From Bolinopsis microptera (Eukaryota; Ctenophora; Tentaculata; Lobata; Bolinopsidae), in NCBI RefSeq assembly GCF_026151205.1, contig NC_087079.1:6854169-6918168 (forward strand): a DNA stretch of 64,000 nt, written 5' to 3'. The notes beneath the pieces are model-generated. The model had not been told where the DNA came from, did no database searches, and saw only the letters and a list, made by a program, of their open reading frames with translations. The position numbers and the translations under genes were made by a program. Shown here in pieces: positions 32,545 through 43,600 of this stretch (positions within the stretch are counted from its first letter, which is position 1; every line of letters begins with the position of its first letter).

Positions 32545-33992
32545 CGGGTATCGGCCTTACAAAATGACAGGCCTCACAAAATGACAGTCCACATAGACCA
32601 TGCTGTAGCTTAGGTTCCCTATACATTGAACCCTATTCCTTTTACTGTATGAAAGAAAAAGCATTAATTAACACTTCCCAAGGAATGATAATGACATAGA
32701 ATCTATATTTCTTACTTAAATATGGACGTTTTTGCTGTTCAGTCATTGCCCCGCCTAACTGTTACCCAGAATGGAGATCAAAGTTTAGAATTTAACCCCA
32801 GGAAACCAGGTACTACCACGACTTATGTCAATCAAAGACTACTCTGGTCAAATTAAAAAACTGATTTAGTGACTTTGGTAGAAAAAATGACAAAAAAATG
32901 ACCTAGCCTCACAAAATGACAGTGTTATGCCTCACAAAATGACAGTTTTATTTTATGATACAAAGATGGCATATTTATATTGGATGCCCCTTGCCTTATT
33001 ATTGGTATTCTAAAACCCAGTAAGCTTATGATGAACCTAAATGTGTTTGTTTGATCATCAATTTTGATCAAAATGCCTCACAAAATGACACCGAAAAGCC
33101 TTACAAAATGACAATGTTTCAGATTGAATTACTTTCATCATCTAAAATGGATCAGAAACAGTCAATAAAAGAAGGAGTTAAAAATAATCATAATCTGACA
33201 GTTAACAATCAAGTAGCATTACAAAAGTGCAGCTCTGATATCAAAACTTTGATTTCAAAATCTTTGATTTCAAACTCTGATTTCAAAACTCAACGAAATA
33301 AAGCTTCTATTTTGTGAAAGCAGAGAGTAATAACAACTCCTAAAACATGTCAAACGTTAACTAAACACTGAAAAAGGCATAGAAGATATCAAATATAACC
33401 AAATACTGTGTTCAAGTATGAAAACAAAAAATGATTTTTACGCCTCACAAAATGACATTTTTGTATAAAAAAAGTATAAAAAATGTTCCTTTTTTAATAT
33501 ATTCTGGTAAAAACAGAACTGGTATAATATAAACAACATATATATCTAACAGTAAGACACGTGAAAGAATAATGAAACTTTTTCCCAAATCGGATTTGGA
33601 GTGATGCCGTTTTGGGTTGTCATTTTGTAAGGCACTATCTCACGCGAAGTTGCCCAACTTTTTTTACCCATCCTTTTTCCTGTAAAAGCTATTCTAATCT
33701 TCAATCTATTATATTTATCTAACTGTCCTAGGTGAAATCAAATTTCTATAGGCTGCTGTTAAAAAATGACAGCCGTGACGAAATTGTCATTTTGTAAGGC
33801 ATGTTTTTTTGGAAGATTTCAAAGATGACAATTTTTATCGCAAAATTTACGGTTTTTCAATCAAATCAACCCCTGGGAAGAAAAATATACTTGTTGAACT
33901 ACCTATCTGGATAATAAAACATGAACAAAACTCATTTTTGTGCATTTCAGAGCCATCTCCTTTTTCGTGTCATTTTGTAAGGCCGATACCCG
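32545..33992. mobile_element. TA-flanked non-autonomous element with motif array, copy A
   Basis: 1448 bp with a perfect 25-bp inverted repeat starting CGGGTATCGGCCTTACAA, flanked by TA on both sides. No transposase. The 16-mer GCCTCACAAAATGACA (or CTTACA variant) appears seven times in plus orientation in the left 910 bases (32554, 32571, 32906, 32929, 33075, 33098, 33442) and three times inverted at the right (33618, 33785, 33968). The outermost copies form part of the terminal repeats, which suggests transposase-binding sites. TA duplication indicates the Tc1/mariner superfamily. It is inserted about 110 bases upstream of VWD copy 5; the empty site survives upstream of copy 2. Confidence 0.85.
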
Positions 33993-34105
33993 TACTTTTT
34001 AATTTTCATTTCTCAATATTTTTCGACAATATTTATTTGATATTTCCTTACGACTCCATGATGTTGGTAAAACTTGGACTTAAATTTGAAACTTAAAATA
34101 TTAGG

Positions 34106-35614
34106 ATGAAATGGTTGGTGCTTGCAATTTGTTCAGTCCTATTTCTCACTCCTGAGGCTGAAGTGTGGATGCCCATAAAACTGGGAACTACTGATACATT
34201 TGAGTTGGACCCCAAGTTCATGACCGTGGAATTCAGGATTATACCCAAGAAGGCACTGGCTAGCCTGAATATAAACCTAATGACTAGGTTTTTTGATGAA
34301 TCCGACAAAATGATAGCCATGACTTCCTTTCGGTTCCAGATGAAAGGCAAAAAGGTCATCAAAAACTTCCTTAAAATTAGTACTAGAAAGGGGCATTCTT
34401 CTTACGATCATTGCTATGATAAGAAGACGCTAAATGGAGAAGTCCCTGATACTTTACTTCTAGACCTAGCTGATCCGAGCGTATACCTCATCAACAACTC
34501 AACTTCACCAACATTTGCTGAACAAAAGTATTGCGACCATTGGAGGAAAATGCTCGAAATTGAAAGAATTACGACCGCAGAGATTGCTCTCTTTGACACC
34601 AATAAGAAAGCCTCCGGACAAATGAATATTGAATACAGAATGATAAGTAAATATATTGCGACAACTGTGCCACCGACAACAACTGTCCCGCTGACGACAA
34701 CTGTCCCGCCGACGACAACACCAGAAGACACTTCCTCGGCTACACCTACTTGGGTTAATAATCTTGTTATTGAAGCAACAGAGGCACCTGCTGCTAGCAC
34801 CGGAGAGATTTGCAGTGTCTACCCCAATGGTGTTATTGACACTTTTGACAAGAAATCTGAACACTACGATCTCAAGTGCTATCACGTGCTAGCCGCTAGT
34901 TTGGGCTCTCCCTCTTGGTTTATCTATGGGGCATTCGATCAATCTGACGGTAAAGTATCCTGCGGAGCCGTAACAGTATTTGTAGCGTCTGGGGCTCTCG
35001 AAGTACAACGGGGATGGCTGATAAACTACAGAGGACAGAAGATAAAATATATGGAAGGCAAGGAAGTGAGTATAGCAGATACGGGCTGTGTGGTACTCCT
35101 TAAAAATCTTCATGTGACAGTGGACTGCAGGCCTGGAGGTTTCCCGTTTGTTATCCACTATGACGGATACATGCTGGCTCACATTGAACTGTTCGAACGA
35201 TCAGAACTTAATGTTGGGCTCTGTTTTGCGAACAGCCGAGGTAGACGATTAAACTGGCAGATCGGAAATCAATACAGGAGAAATCAGGACTGCGCCATTT
35301 CTCCAGTCATCCCAGAATGTGAAGAAGCCGCCCCTCAGTGTGCTGAATTTGAAATCTACGGTGATGGCTCTCTCGCTAGAGCCTGCCGAGAACTCACTTG
35401 TGGACAAACTCAACCTACCTCCGAACAAATGTGCTCTCTATCATTGGCTAAAAAGAAGAAATGCAGACTCCTACGTCTGGATGCTAAAGGCGCAGCCACT
35501 GGATGTCCACAGGATGTCTGTCTGAGGAAATACTTTGTTTTAAGTACTGGATGTCCTCAAGATCCCTTCTTCACAGGGTGTCCCGTCGAGCATTATCTTA
35601 ATGGTGGTCCCTGA
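34106..35614 (+). CDS. Secreted VWD-domain protein, copy 5 (intact)
   Basis: 502 residues, single exon. It has a signal peptide (~1-19, ending TPEAE), the N-terminal family domain (~20-180; Cys in DHCYDK and QKYCDHW), a mucin-like Thr/Pro linker (~185-215) with TTVP repeats, longer than in copy 4, a VWD-like domain (~236-380, CSVYPNGVIDTFD to VGLCFAN), and a Cys-rich tail of 11 cysteines. The Cys found in FENAC of other copies is lost here (FEIYG). The 3' flank (to about 35780) is similar to that of copy 4, so the two form a recent segmental duplication. The Thr-rich linker is a likely O-glycosylation site. ATG preceded by ATTAGG. Confidence 0.9.
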   Translation: MKWLVLAICSVLFLTPEAEVWMPIKLGTTDTFELDPKFMTVEFRIIPKKALASLNINLMTRFFDESDKMIAMTSFRFQMKGKKVIKNFLKISTRKGHSSYDHCYDKKTLNGEVPDTLLLDLADPSVYLINNSTSPTFAEQKYCDHWRKMLEIERITTAEIALFDTNKKASGQMNIEYRMISKYIATTVPPTTTVPLTTTVPPTTTPEDTSSATPTWVNNLVIEATEAPAASTGEICSVYPNGVIDTFDKKSEHYDLKCYHVLAASLGSPSWFIYGAFDQSDGKVSCGAVTVFVASGALEVQRGWLINYRGQKIKYMEGKEVSIADTGCVVLLKNLHVTVDCRPGGFPFVIHYDGYMLAHIELFERSELNVGLCFANSRGRRLNWQIGNQYRRNQDCAISPVIPECEEAAPQCAEFEIYGDGSLARACRELTCGQTQPTSEQMCSLSLAKKKKCRLLRLDAKGAATGCPQDVCLRKYFVLSTGCPQDPFFTGCPVEHYLNGGP

Positions 35615-35619
35615 TTTTT

Positions 35620-36229
35620 ACACTTTTTGCACCTTTGCTTATTAGACTATAATATCCGGTAAATATATCCGGTATATACTATATAGGTCGTTTACGTCAT
35701 TTTATGTTAAAGTTACAATAGCTCAATCATTTGGAAACTCCCCCCCCCTCCCCCTCGGCTGATTACGTAATTTGTGAACGGTATGTAGAATACATGACGT
35801 TCAGAAAAGACAAAATCTGATATCTTACAGAAAATTGTAATAATATATATATAGTATGTCGATAATTTTAATGTTATTTTATATTTAATGAATGTCAGAC
35901 CTCAATTGACAAAAATAATGTTTCGAAATGTACATCTTTATTGTTACCAATTCTTCCAATGTCTAGAAGACAATTTTTCTCTAATATTGTCTATTCTTTT
36001 GTGGTTTTGAACAATATTGAACTGTAGGATTGAAATTTCTTCCAGCAGTAGAAAATTATCGTAAATGTAAATTTTAGAAACAATCTCAATGTAAATTTAA
36101 TGTCAATGTAAATTATATGTAATGAGGACAACAAGTCTTCAAACTCTTCCATCCAAGGTTCCTGACAAACCTTAAATAAATGCCACACAACCTCTGAAAT
36201 TCTAAATTTCTAAACATTCCCCATCTCAG
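35620..36229. other. Spacer before G6PD; first coding exon not found
   Basis: 35620-35790 resembles the 3' flank of VWD copy 4. The rest is AT-rich. The G6PD residues before GDLA (about 40, including the GAS of the coenzyme motif) must come from an upstream exon, which I could not locate here. Confidence 0.5.
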
Positions 36230-37634
36230 GGCGATTTAGCGAAGAAGAAGATATTCCCCTCCCTCTGCAACCTGTTCGAAAAGAAGATCCTGCCCCCAAC
36301 CTGTCAGATCATAGGATATGCCCGGTCCTCCCTCACTACCAAACAACTTGCTGATAAATCTAACCCCTTCATGAAGGTATGACATTTCACAATAGTGCTA
36401 TACATTATACATTATACATTTCACAATAGTGCTATACATTATACTATTATACATTATACCTTTATACACTATACATTATACATTATACAAGTTTATATAG
36501 TTTTAATACTTTCAACATTTTTAATACTTTCAACATATTATTATATATAACAAATAACTTGTGTACTATTTGTAAAATGTCGTACCTTTATGAAGGTACA
36601 ACATTTCACAATAATACACACATATTATGAGCGAGTGTTTGAAGTTGGTGTGTTTGAAAGTTTGAAGCGTGTTAAGAAACTTGAAAAGAAATGATAACAC
36701 TTATGAGTTGTGGTGTGTACAGTTATAAGTTATATTATATTATTTGTATCATGTAATTTTAGTGTGGTGGTCGATTTTATAATGTAATGCACAAATAATT
36801 ATCTACCGAGCCACGCCTTCTTATCAAGTCGTGGTCACTAAATCGAACAGTTTGAATGCATGTAGTAAGCTGTTAAATCTGACTGTCAGTTTGTAGCTAA
36901 ATATTAGGATAAACTTTAGCTGAAAATTCGTATTTTTATACCATAAAGAAAAGTGCAACACTGGTAACCCTGTTAACACTGGTAACCCTGTTAACCCTGG
37001 TAACCCTGGTAACCCTGGTAACCTTGGTAACCCTGGTAACCCTGGTAACCCTGGTAACCTTGGTAACCCTGTTAACCTTGGTAACCTTGGTAACCCTGGT
37101 AACCCTGGTAACCCTGGTAACCTTGGTAACCCTGGTAACCCTGTTAACCCTGGTAACCCTGGTAACCCTGGTAACCTTGGTAACCTTGGTAACCTTGGTA
37201 ACCCTGGTAACCTTGGTAACCCTGGTAACTCTGGTAACCCTGGTAACCCTGGTAACCTTGGTAACCCTGGTAACCCTGGTAACCCTGGTAACCCTGGTAA
37301 CCTTGGTAACCCTGGTAACCTTGGTAACCTTGGTAACCCTGGTAACCTTGGTAACCCTGGTAACCCTGGTAACCCTGGTAACCTTGGTAACCCTGGTAAC
37401 CTTGGTAACCTTGGTAACCCTGGTAACCTTGGTAACCCTGGTAACTACTACAGGCGAAGAACAAGGACGTGTTATCGTCTTTCTGGAGTCACGTGAGCTA
37501 CGTAAGTGGAACGTACGACACTCCTGACGGCTTCATCAAGCTGAACGAGAAGATAGAGGAGTTGGAGAAGGCACATGGTAGTGAGAAAAGGTGAGTTATT
37601 ATTGCCAACCCCCCTGCCCCCTGGGCCCTGCTCC

Positions 37635-37669
<35 letters not shown>

Positions 37670-40600
37670 CCACAGGTGAGTTATTGCCAACTGTTTACGT
37701 TGTTGGCTGATTTTTCAAATAGTGCAATTTCACCATCTGTTCATAGGAATGGCTTTATTTATTGTCATGGCAACCACTTATATTTAGTCAACCAGCTTCA
37801 ATTGAAAACACTGTAATTCAAAATATGATAATAATATAACAATCACAACAATATTCTAGTTACAATTGTATGATTTATATCTTCGCCTTGTCACGTGTTA
37901 ATAATGATCACGTGTTTACAATGACCGCACGTGGGCACTATCAGCATGTGTTGCACGTGCGCTGACAGAACAATGTAGCTATCTCCTCGTCGTCACAGGG
38001 GTTGTAGTCTACACACTCCGGCCACTCGTCCACACAGTCGGGGTCTGGGGGGAGGCGATCATTGTAATAGGAATAAGAACGCTGCCATGTCGGGGCAAAC
38101 CCATGTTTTTATATAGAGCCAGCCCCATCCTTTTTTGTTTACCCATAAAAATACAAGTTTAATCAAGGTAGAGGATGATAATTTATTGTAAAATACACAA
38201 TATATAATCCCAGCTTGAAGCTGTTAAACTATTGAACTATAACCGTGTTACAATAACATACACAATGAGCATCACTTAACTTTCTTTTGGTAAGAATAAA
38301 ATATATAATTAAAATTATTGCGTACCTTGAGTAGGCTCAGGGGCGGGTTTGGGAGTAGGTTTAGGAGTAGGTTTAGGATCCGGTTTAGGAGTAGGTTTAG
38401 GATCAGGTTTAGGAGTTGGTTTACACTTTACATTATGCGGCCAGTCACATATCTGTCGGAAAAAGTATTAAAGTATTTACTCTGACGTCATAACGCGGTT
38501 ATCAAGTTAACGACAGAATTATTGTAAGACTAATTTAGGGAAACTCTCCAGAAGACGAATGATATAAAGGATATAAGCATTTAGGGCCTTGATATAAAGG
38601 ATAATTATAATTATAAGCATTTAGATCCTTGTTGACCAGGTACGGAAATTTTTTTTCAGAACGACCGGTGCGGCCGTCATTCCCAAATCTGGCGTACGCG
38701 TAGTTATTAACTATAACATAATGCAACACTACAGAAGTCAGAGAGTTTCATAATTTATAAGGTTTCAATACTCAGTACCCACCATATTTTTGGGGTTGTA
38801 AAGTGTGCCCGGAGAACAGGTTTTGTGCCAAACTTGTCCATATAAACAAGTGTAGAACTTTGCACAGTTTGCTGGGTCCTTGAACGTTCCTGAAATATGT
38901 GATGTTGCATATTTTGCAAGATAATGACCTTTTGACTTCTGGAGAATTCTGTGCGAAACATTTTCACAGTTGGAATTTTAAATTATAAGAATCCTATGCA
39001 CCTTGACTGGAATCTTTGTAGTAATATTGTAAGGACGGCACGATATCTGCACTGTCAGGTACTGGAAAGTCTGCAAATTACTCAAGAAGCCAGATGTGTT
39101 CTTTGAGAAAATAGCGACGTCAAAACACGTGACATGACGTCATTACACGTGACATGACGTCATTACACGTGTTATGACGTCACGCCACAAATTACTCAAG
39201 AAGCCGGATGTGTTCTTTGAGAAAATAGCAACGTCTCTCAGACAAATTTTCTGCAGAAACTTTTTTTTGTGATTTACAAAAATTCGATTTATTGGTTGAA
39301 TGACTAATGAAATTGTCGGTGATAAAGCTGACATTATTATTCAGATGGCTTCTCATTTCATGGTTGAATGATTTGGAAGATAACACATTCCCACAATATG
39401 ATTATATTTGATATGAATATTGAATATTATCGGTATGTCATATGATCACGTCCCCACCGTCTGACCTCCCTCATAACAATTATTTTAAAGTTGGAGATGT
39501 GATATTAACAGTGTCGTTCCCGTTTAGCTGTTTCCCTGCTTATAGTAAACAACTCACATTGGGAATCCTAGAATAGTCAGTAAAAGGCAACATTCCAAGT
39601 AGTTGACGTACACGTACCGTTACTAGGTTACTAATACTAGTTACTAAGTTACGTACCGTCTCGAGGGCATGTGAAGGCAGTGCTCAATGGGAGAAGGAAC
39701 GTCAGAAGAAGATAAACGGTTAACATGACTGCCGGTAGAAAAGTGAAAAGTGACCAATAGTAGTAGACTAAGTATGTCTATTGGGGCTAACGTTGTGAGA
39801 CTGAAAAGTGACCAGTAGACAGTGTGTCAATTGGGGGGCTTGCGTTGTTAGTCACCAGCTGGGGAACTAAACCTTTCAACTGTTGATTTGTTTTATTACA
39901 ACCATTACAAAGAGGTGTTTTTACTTTGATGTATGTTGCCATGTGATTGGTTAAACCCATTATATACCTCATCATGATTGGTTCAGAGGGGTCACGTGAT
40001 CAGACTTCCACTGTAATGACAGGGGAAAACGCCCTCTTGGACAACCGTACTAATTCCCAGTCTATTCTGAGCTAGTTAGTTCTGCACTGGTTCAATATGA
40101 CGTGTGGTTTGCAGTGAGCTGTTATTACATGAAAGCAGTTGAGGGGTTTGTAATTGGAATACAAAATTCTTTCTTTTAACTTAACTTTTCTTAGAACTGC
40201 AAAACAAAGTTAAACTACAACAAGTTCGGAACTACAGTAAGTCTAATGTAGGCCAGATAATCCATCTATCTTCAGTAACATAGACAAAATATGTCAAATA
40301 GCTGTGTCTCAGTAATCAGTTAAAAGTTAAAACTATCAGCTAAAAGTTAAAACTATAAAGAAACTCATTGTCCACAGTGTCCAGGTTGTTTACCTTACAT
40401 TATGGGGTGCCGGGTGACTCTGGCACAAAACACTGACCATGGTTTCGAACTGGCTTTATAGGATATAGAGGAATTTAATTCTCCCTTTGAATCAATCAAG
40501 CTAGATGATTTGTTGTAAATACTGAGATCAAACTATCAATTTACAGGCTATCGTCAAACATGTTGCAAGGCGTCATCTTCAGTGACATAAGCCTAAAAAT

Positions 40601-43600
40601 TGTAAAAAGTTAGTAAAACCCAAAATTCCTTTAAAAATCTGAACACTCCTAAAACGGTTATATAATAATTAAAATTAAGAGGTTAGGAGTAACGGAAGGC
40701 CAAAAGGATTTATAGTGTTTATTCCCAAAGGTTTTAAGGTCTTGAGTTGTTGAATATATTTATGTTCACGAACTTCTAAAGTTTTAGGACTAGAATTATC
40801 AATAATTGAAACATTAAAAATTTTGTTAAAATCCATTTATAGGATACAAATTGCTTGAAAAAAACATTTTCTGTCCGGATATCTCTATGTTACTATTAAT
40901 GAATGTACTCCAGTTAAGCACTCTGCAGTGCTGTGGTTACCCAAACAATTGTTTCTGAAACTAATTAATTAATTATTTAATTAATTAATTAATTAATTAA
41001 TTAATTAATTAATTAATTAATTAATTAATTAATTAAAAACTAACATGCTTCTCCCCAGGTTCCGATTATTCTATCTGGCTCTGCCACCCTCCGTCTTTAT
41101 CCCTGTCTGCACCCAACTGAAACACAACTGCTGGCTCGCGTCCAAGTTAGTGACACTCTCTTTGATTTTGTGTTTGGAAAATAATAATTCTAATTTGAGT
41201 TGTTAATATAAACAATTACACCTTAGTCTCATTAATTGGTATGGTAATTAGTTGGTAAATAAGTAGACTCTCATGCCGGGAGGAGGTAACTATGGTAACT
41301 AGTAGTGTAACTATGGTAACTAGGGAGGCGGTAAGCTCAAGACAGTGAGATTTATTTAAACAGCTGGAGGCTGGTTAGTTAATGGCTCTGTCCGCAGTCC
41401 GCACTAGTATTTAAACAAATTAGATATCTAGATAAACATCCGTAATATCATGAACAGTGTTTGCGGTTGTTTTTGTTCAAAAGGTGCCTTATAAGCCGGA
41501 AATGTCTAACTTGTGAAACTATAATTATTTGGTTACAAGCGCCGGTATGCGCCGTTGGTAATTAGATATATGACTTTGTAAATAGCGTAAACACTGCCAT
41601 TATAAATCTTAAACTACTATTTTCTGACGAGAGTTGTCTTGTTAAAATACACACTGTTAGTCGTATTATCTTCAGAAATGTTCTGCTGGAAGGCATAAAT
41701 AGAAAATGTGAACTAATCACGGAAAATATGAGATATTTAGAAATAGTTTGCTCAGTATGTCTTACTACTCCATTTTGTGTGGATAAAATGGACACGTGAC
41801 AGAAAGACAAAACTTATTATGAAACTCCTACAAACTCAACCAAATGGTTCTTTGGAAAAAAATTTGTGCAGAAATATTTCTTGACTCAAAAATTGTTCTA
41901 ATAGCTTCGTCTGTATACGTCCAGGTAATTGTGAGCTATTTAACTTAAGAATTACATTCTTAGACTTACTATTTCTAGGAACAAGTCACTCGGGAAATTC
42001 ACTAACTTATTGTAAGCTTGGAATTTGTGTTTATAATGACGTATGTTATGTTTTCGCTTATTATATGAAATGTGGAGTGGCAGTTTATATATTACTATTA
42101 GCTTTAAACAGTTTTAAGACTGTTTAAAAAAACTTTTTAAGCTAGAAGTTTGGAGTGTTGAATGTTTTGGTTGCTGTCTATGTTTAACCTTTTAACGAAG
42201 GGGCCTCTACTTCAATATTCAAGCTGTTTTAAACATATCTTAAACATATTTTTATATAAAACAAGTTTTATTTATTAGTTAATATTGTTTAAACCTACAA
42301 GATCAGGAGATGCCAAACTGTTTTAGATTGAATTTTAGACTTAACATTCTTGAGATCATACCTTGCTGAGTTTATATCGAGGTGAAACGATAATTGTCAA
42401 TTTATAATTGTTCTACCCCAGCAATTCCGAATGCAGAGTCATCGTTGAGAAACCATTTGGGAGGGACTTGGACACATCAAACGAACTGTCTCAAGCTATT
42501 ACTGCCTTATTCAAGTATGATAATTTTGCACCCTTGTTTCCTATTGATCGGCAAATGGTTGCTGAACTTCTCAAACTTTGCTTAGACAGCTATTAAATTT
42601 GACTGTTTTTAATTGACTCAATTCAATTAATTTGGAATATCTATATATGAAAATACTTTGAATAACTAAAGACTTCTGTTTCAGTGAAATGGAAATCTAC
42701 CGAATTGACCACTACCTTGGAAAGGAGATGGTGCTAAATCTCATGATTCTGAGGTTCGCATATTAGCAACGTTGTGCAATGTTATTTTTAGTTTTTACAC
42801 GATGTGGCAAACATAGCGGAGTGGCGACGACAAGCTGCTTGCGGATGTTATTCTTCTATCAGTCCACTAAACTGCTTTAATTTTAGTGTGCAAGAAATAA
42901 TATTATGTTATTTCATGCTTGTTGGAAGGTCTTTGTATAATACTTGCATCGTACGTTTTGTACAATTGAATTATTTTCAGATTTGGAAATGAGCTATTCC
43001 GTTCTGTTTGGAATCGTGAACGTATTGCATGCGTGGTTATAACATTTAAAGAACCTTTCGGGACATATGGTAGAGGTGGATACTTTGATACCAACGGAAT
43101 TGTCAGGTTTGTCGTAAACTTTCTTCGAAGGAAATTGCACTTCCTTGTTTCGAGAGTTATCATGGATGACTAGTAAGACTACGGCGTGGTTCTGGGGACA
43201 TATTCCCATATTTTTGTTTACCTTGCGCGCGGTCGCCAAACGACATTAAAGCTATTATCATGAGACCGGGATTCCCGCGCACGACAGTTCTCATCACATG
43301 GCGTGTGGAATTGTTGATATCACATTGTGCTCTATAAATTGTATATGAATGGCTTTCGTCCTACATGTCATTACTCATTAGTCTCGGTGTACATTTCCCT
43401 CAATAACATTAATTTTCCAGGGATGTGATGCAGAATCACCTGCTGCAGATCCTATGTTTGGTTGCTATGGAGCGACCTGTCAGTGTTGATGCTTCTGATA
43501 TCAGGGACGAGAAGGTAAACTTATTGGAACATTGACAATAATAAAATAAGTGTCAGCTATCAACTCGTTAACGAATCGATCATAAAAATTAAAATTGATT

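Noticed and set aside
37024-37527. Long Val-Thr-Leu repeat ORF on plus and Gly-Tyr-Gln repeat ORF on minus
   Set aside because: Both are translations of the 9-base intronic minisatellite; the unit length is a multiple of three so no stop appears. The interval is a G6PD intron.
37941-38044. Calling the ShKT exon a venom toxin
   Set aside because: It is one domain of a longer chitin-binding secreted protein with a Lys/Pro linker; ShKT modules are common in non-toxic extracellular proteins and nothing here shows channel-blocking function.
42394-42596. Two small plus-strand ORFs at the G6PD exon starting 42422
   Set aside because: One is the G6PD exon read on into the intron, the other is an off-frame shadow.
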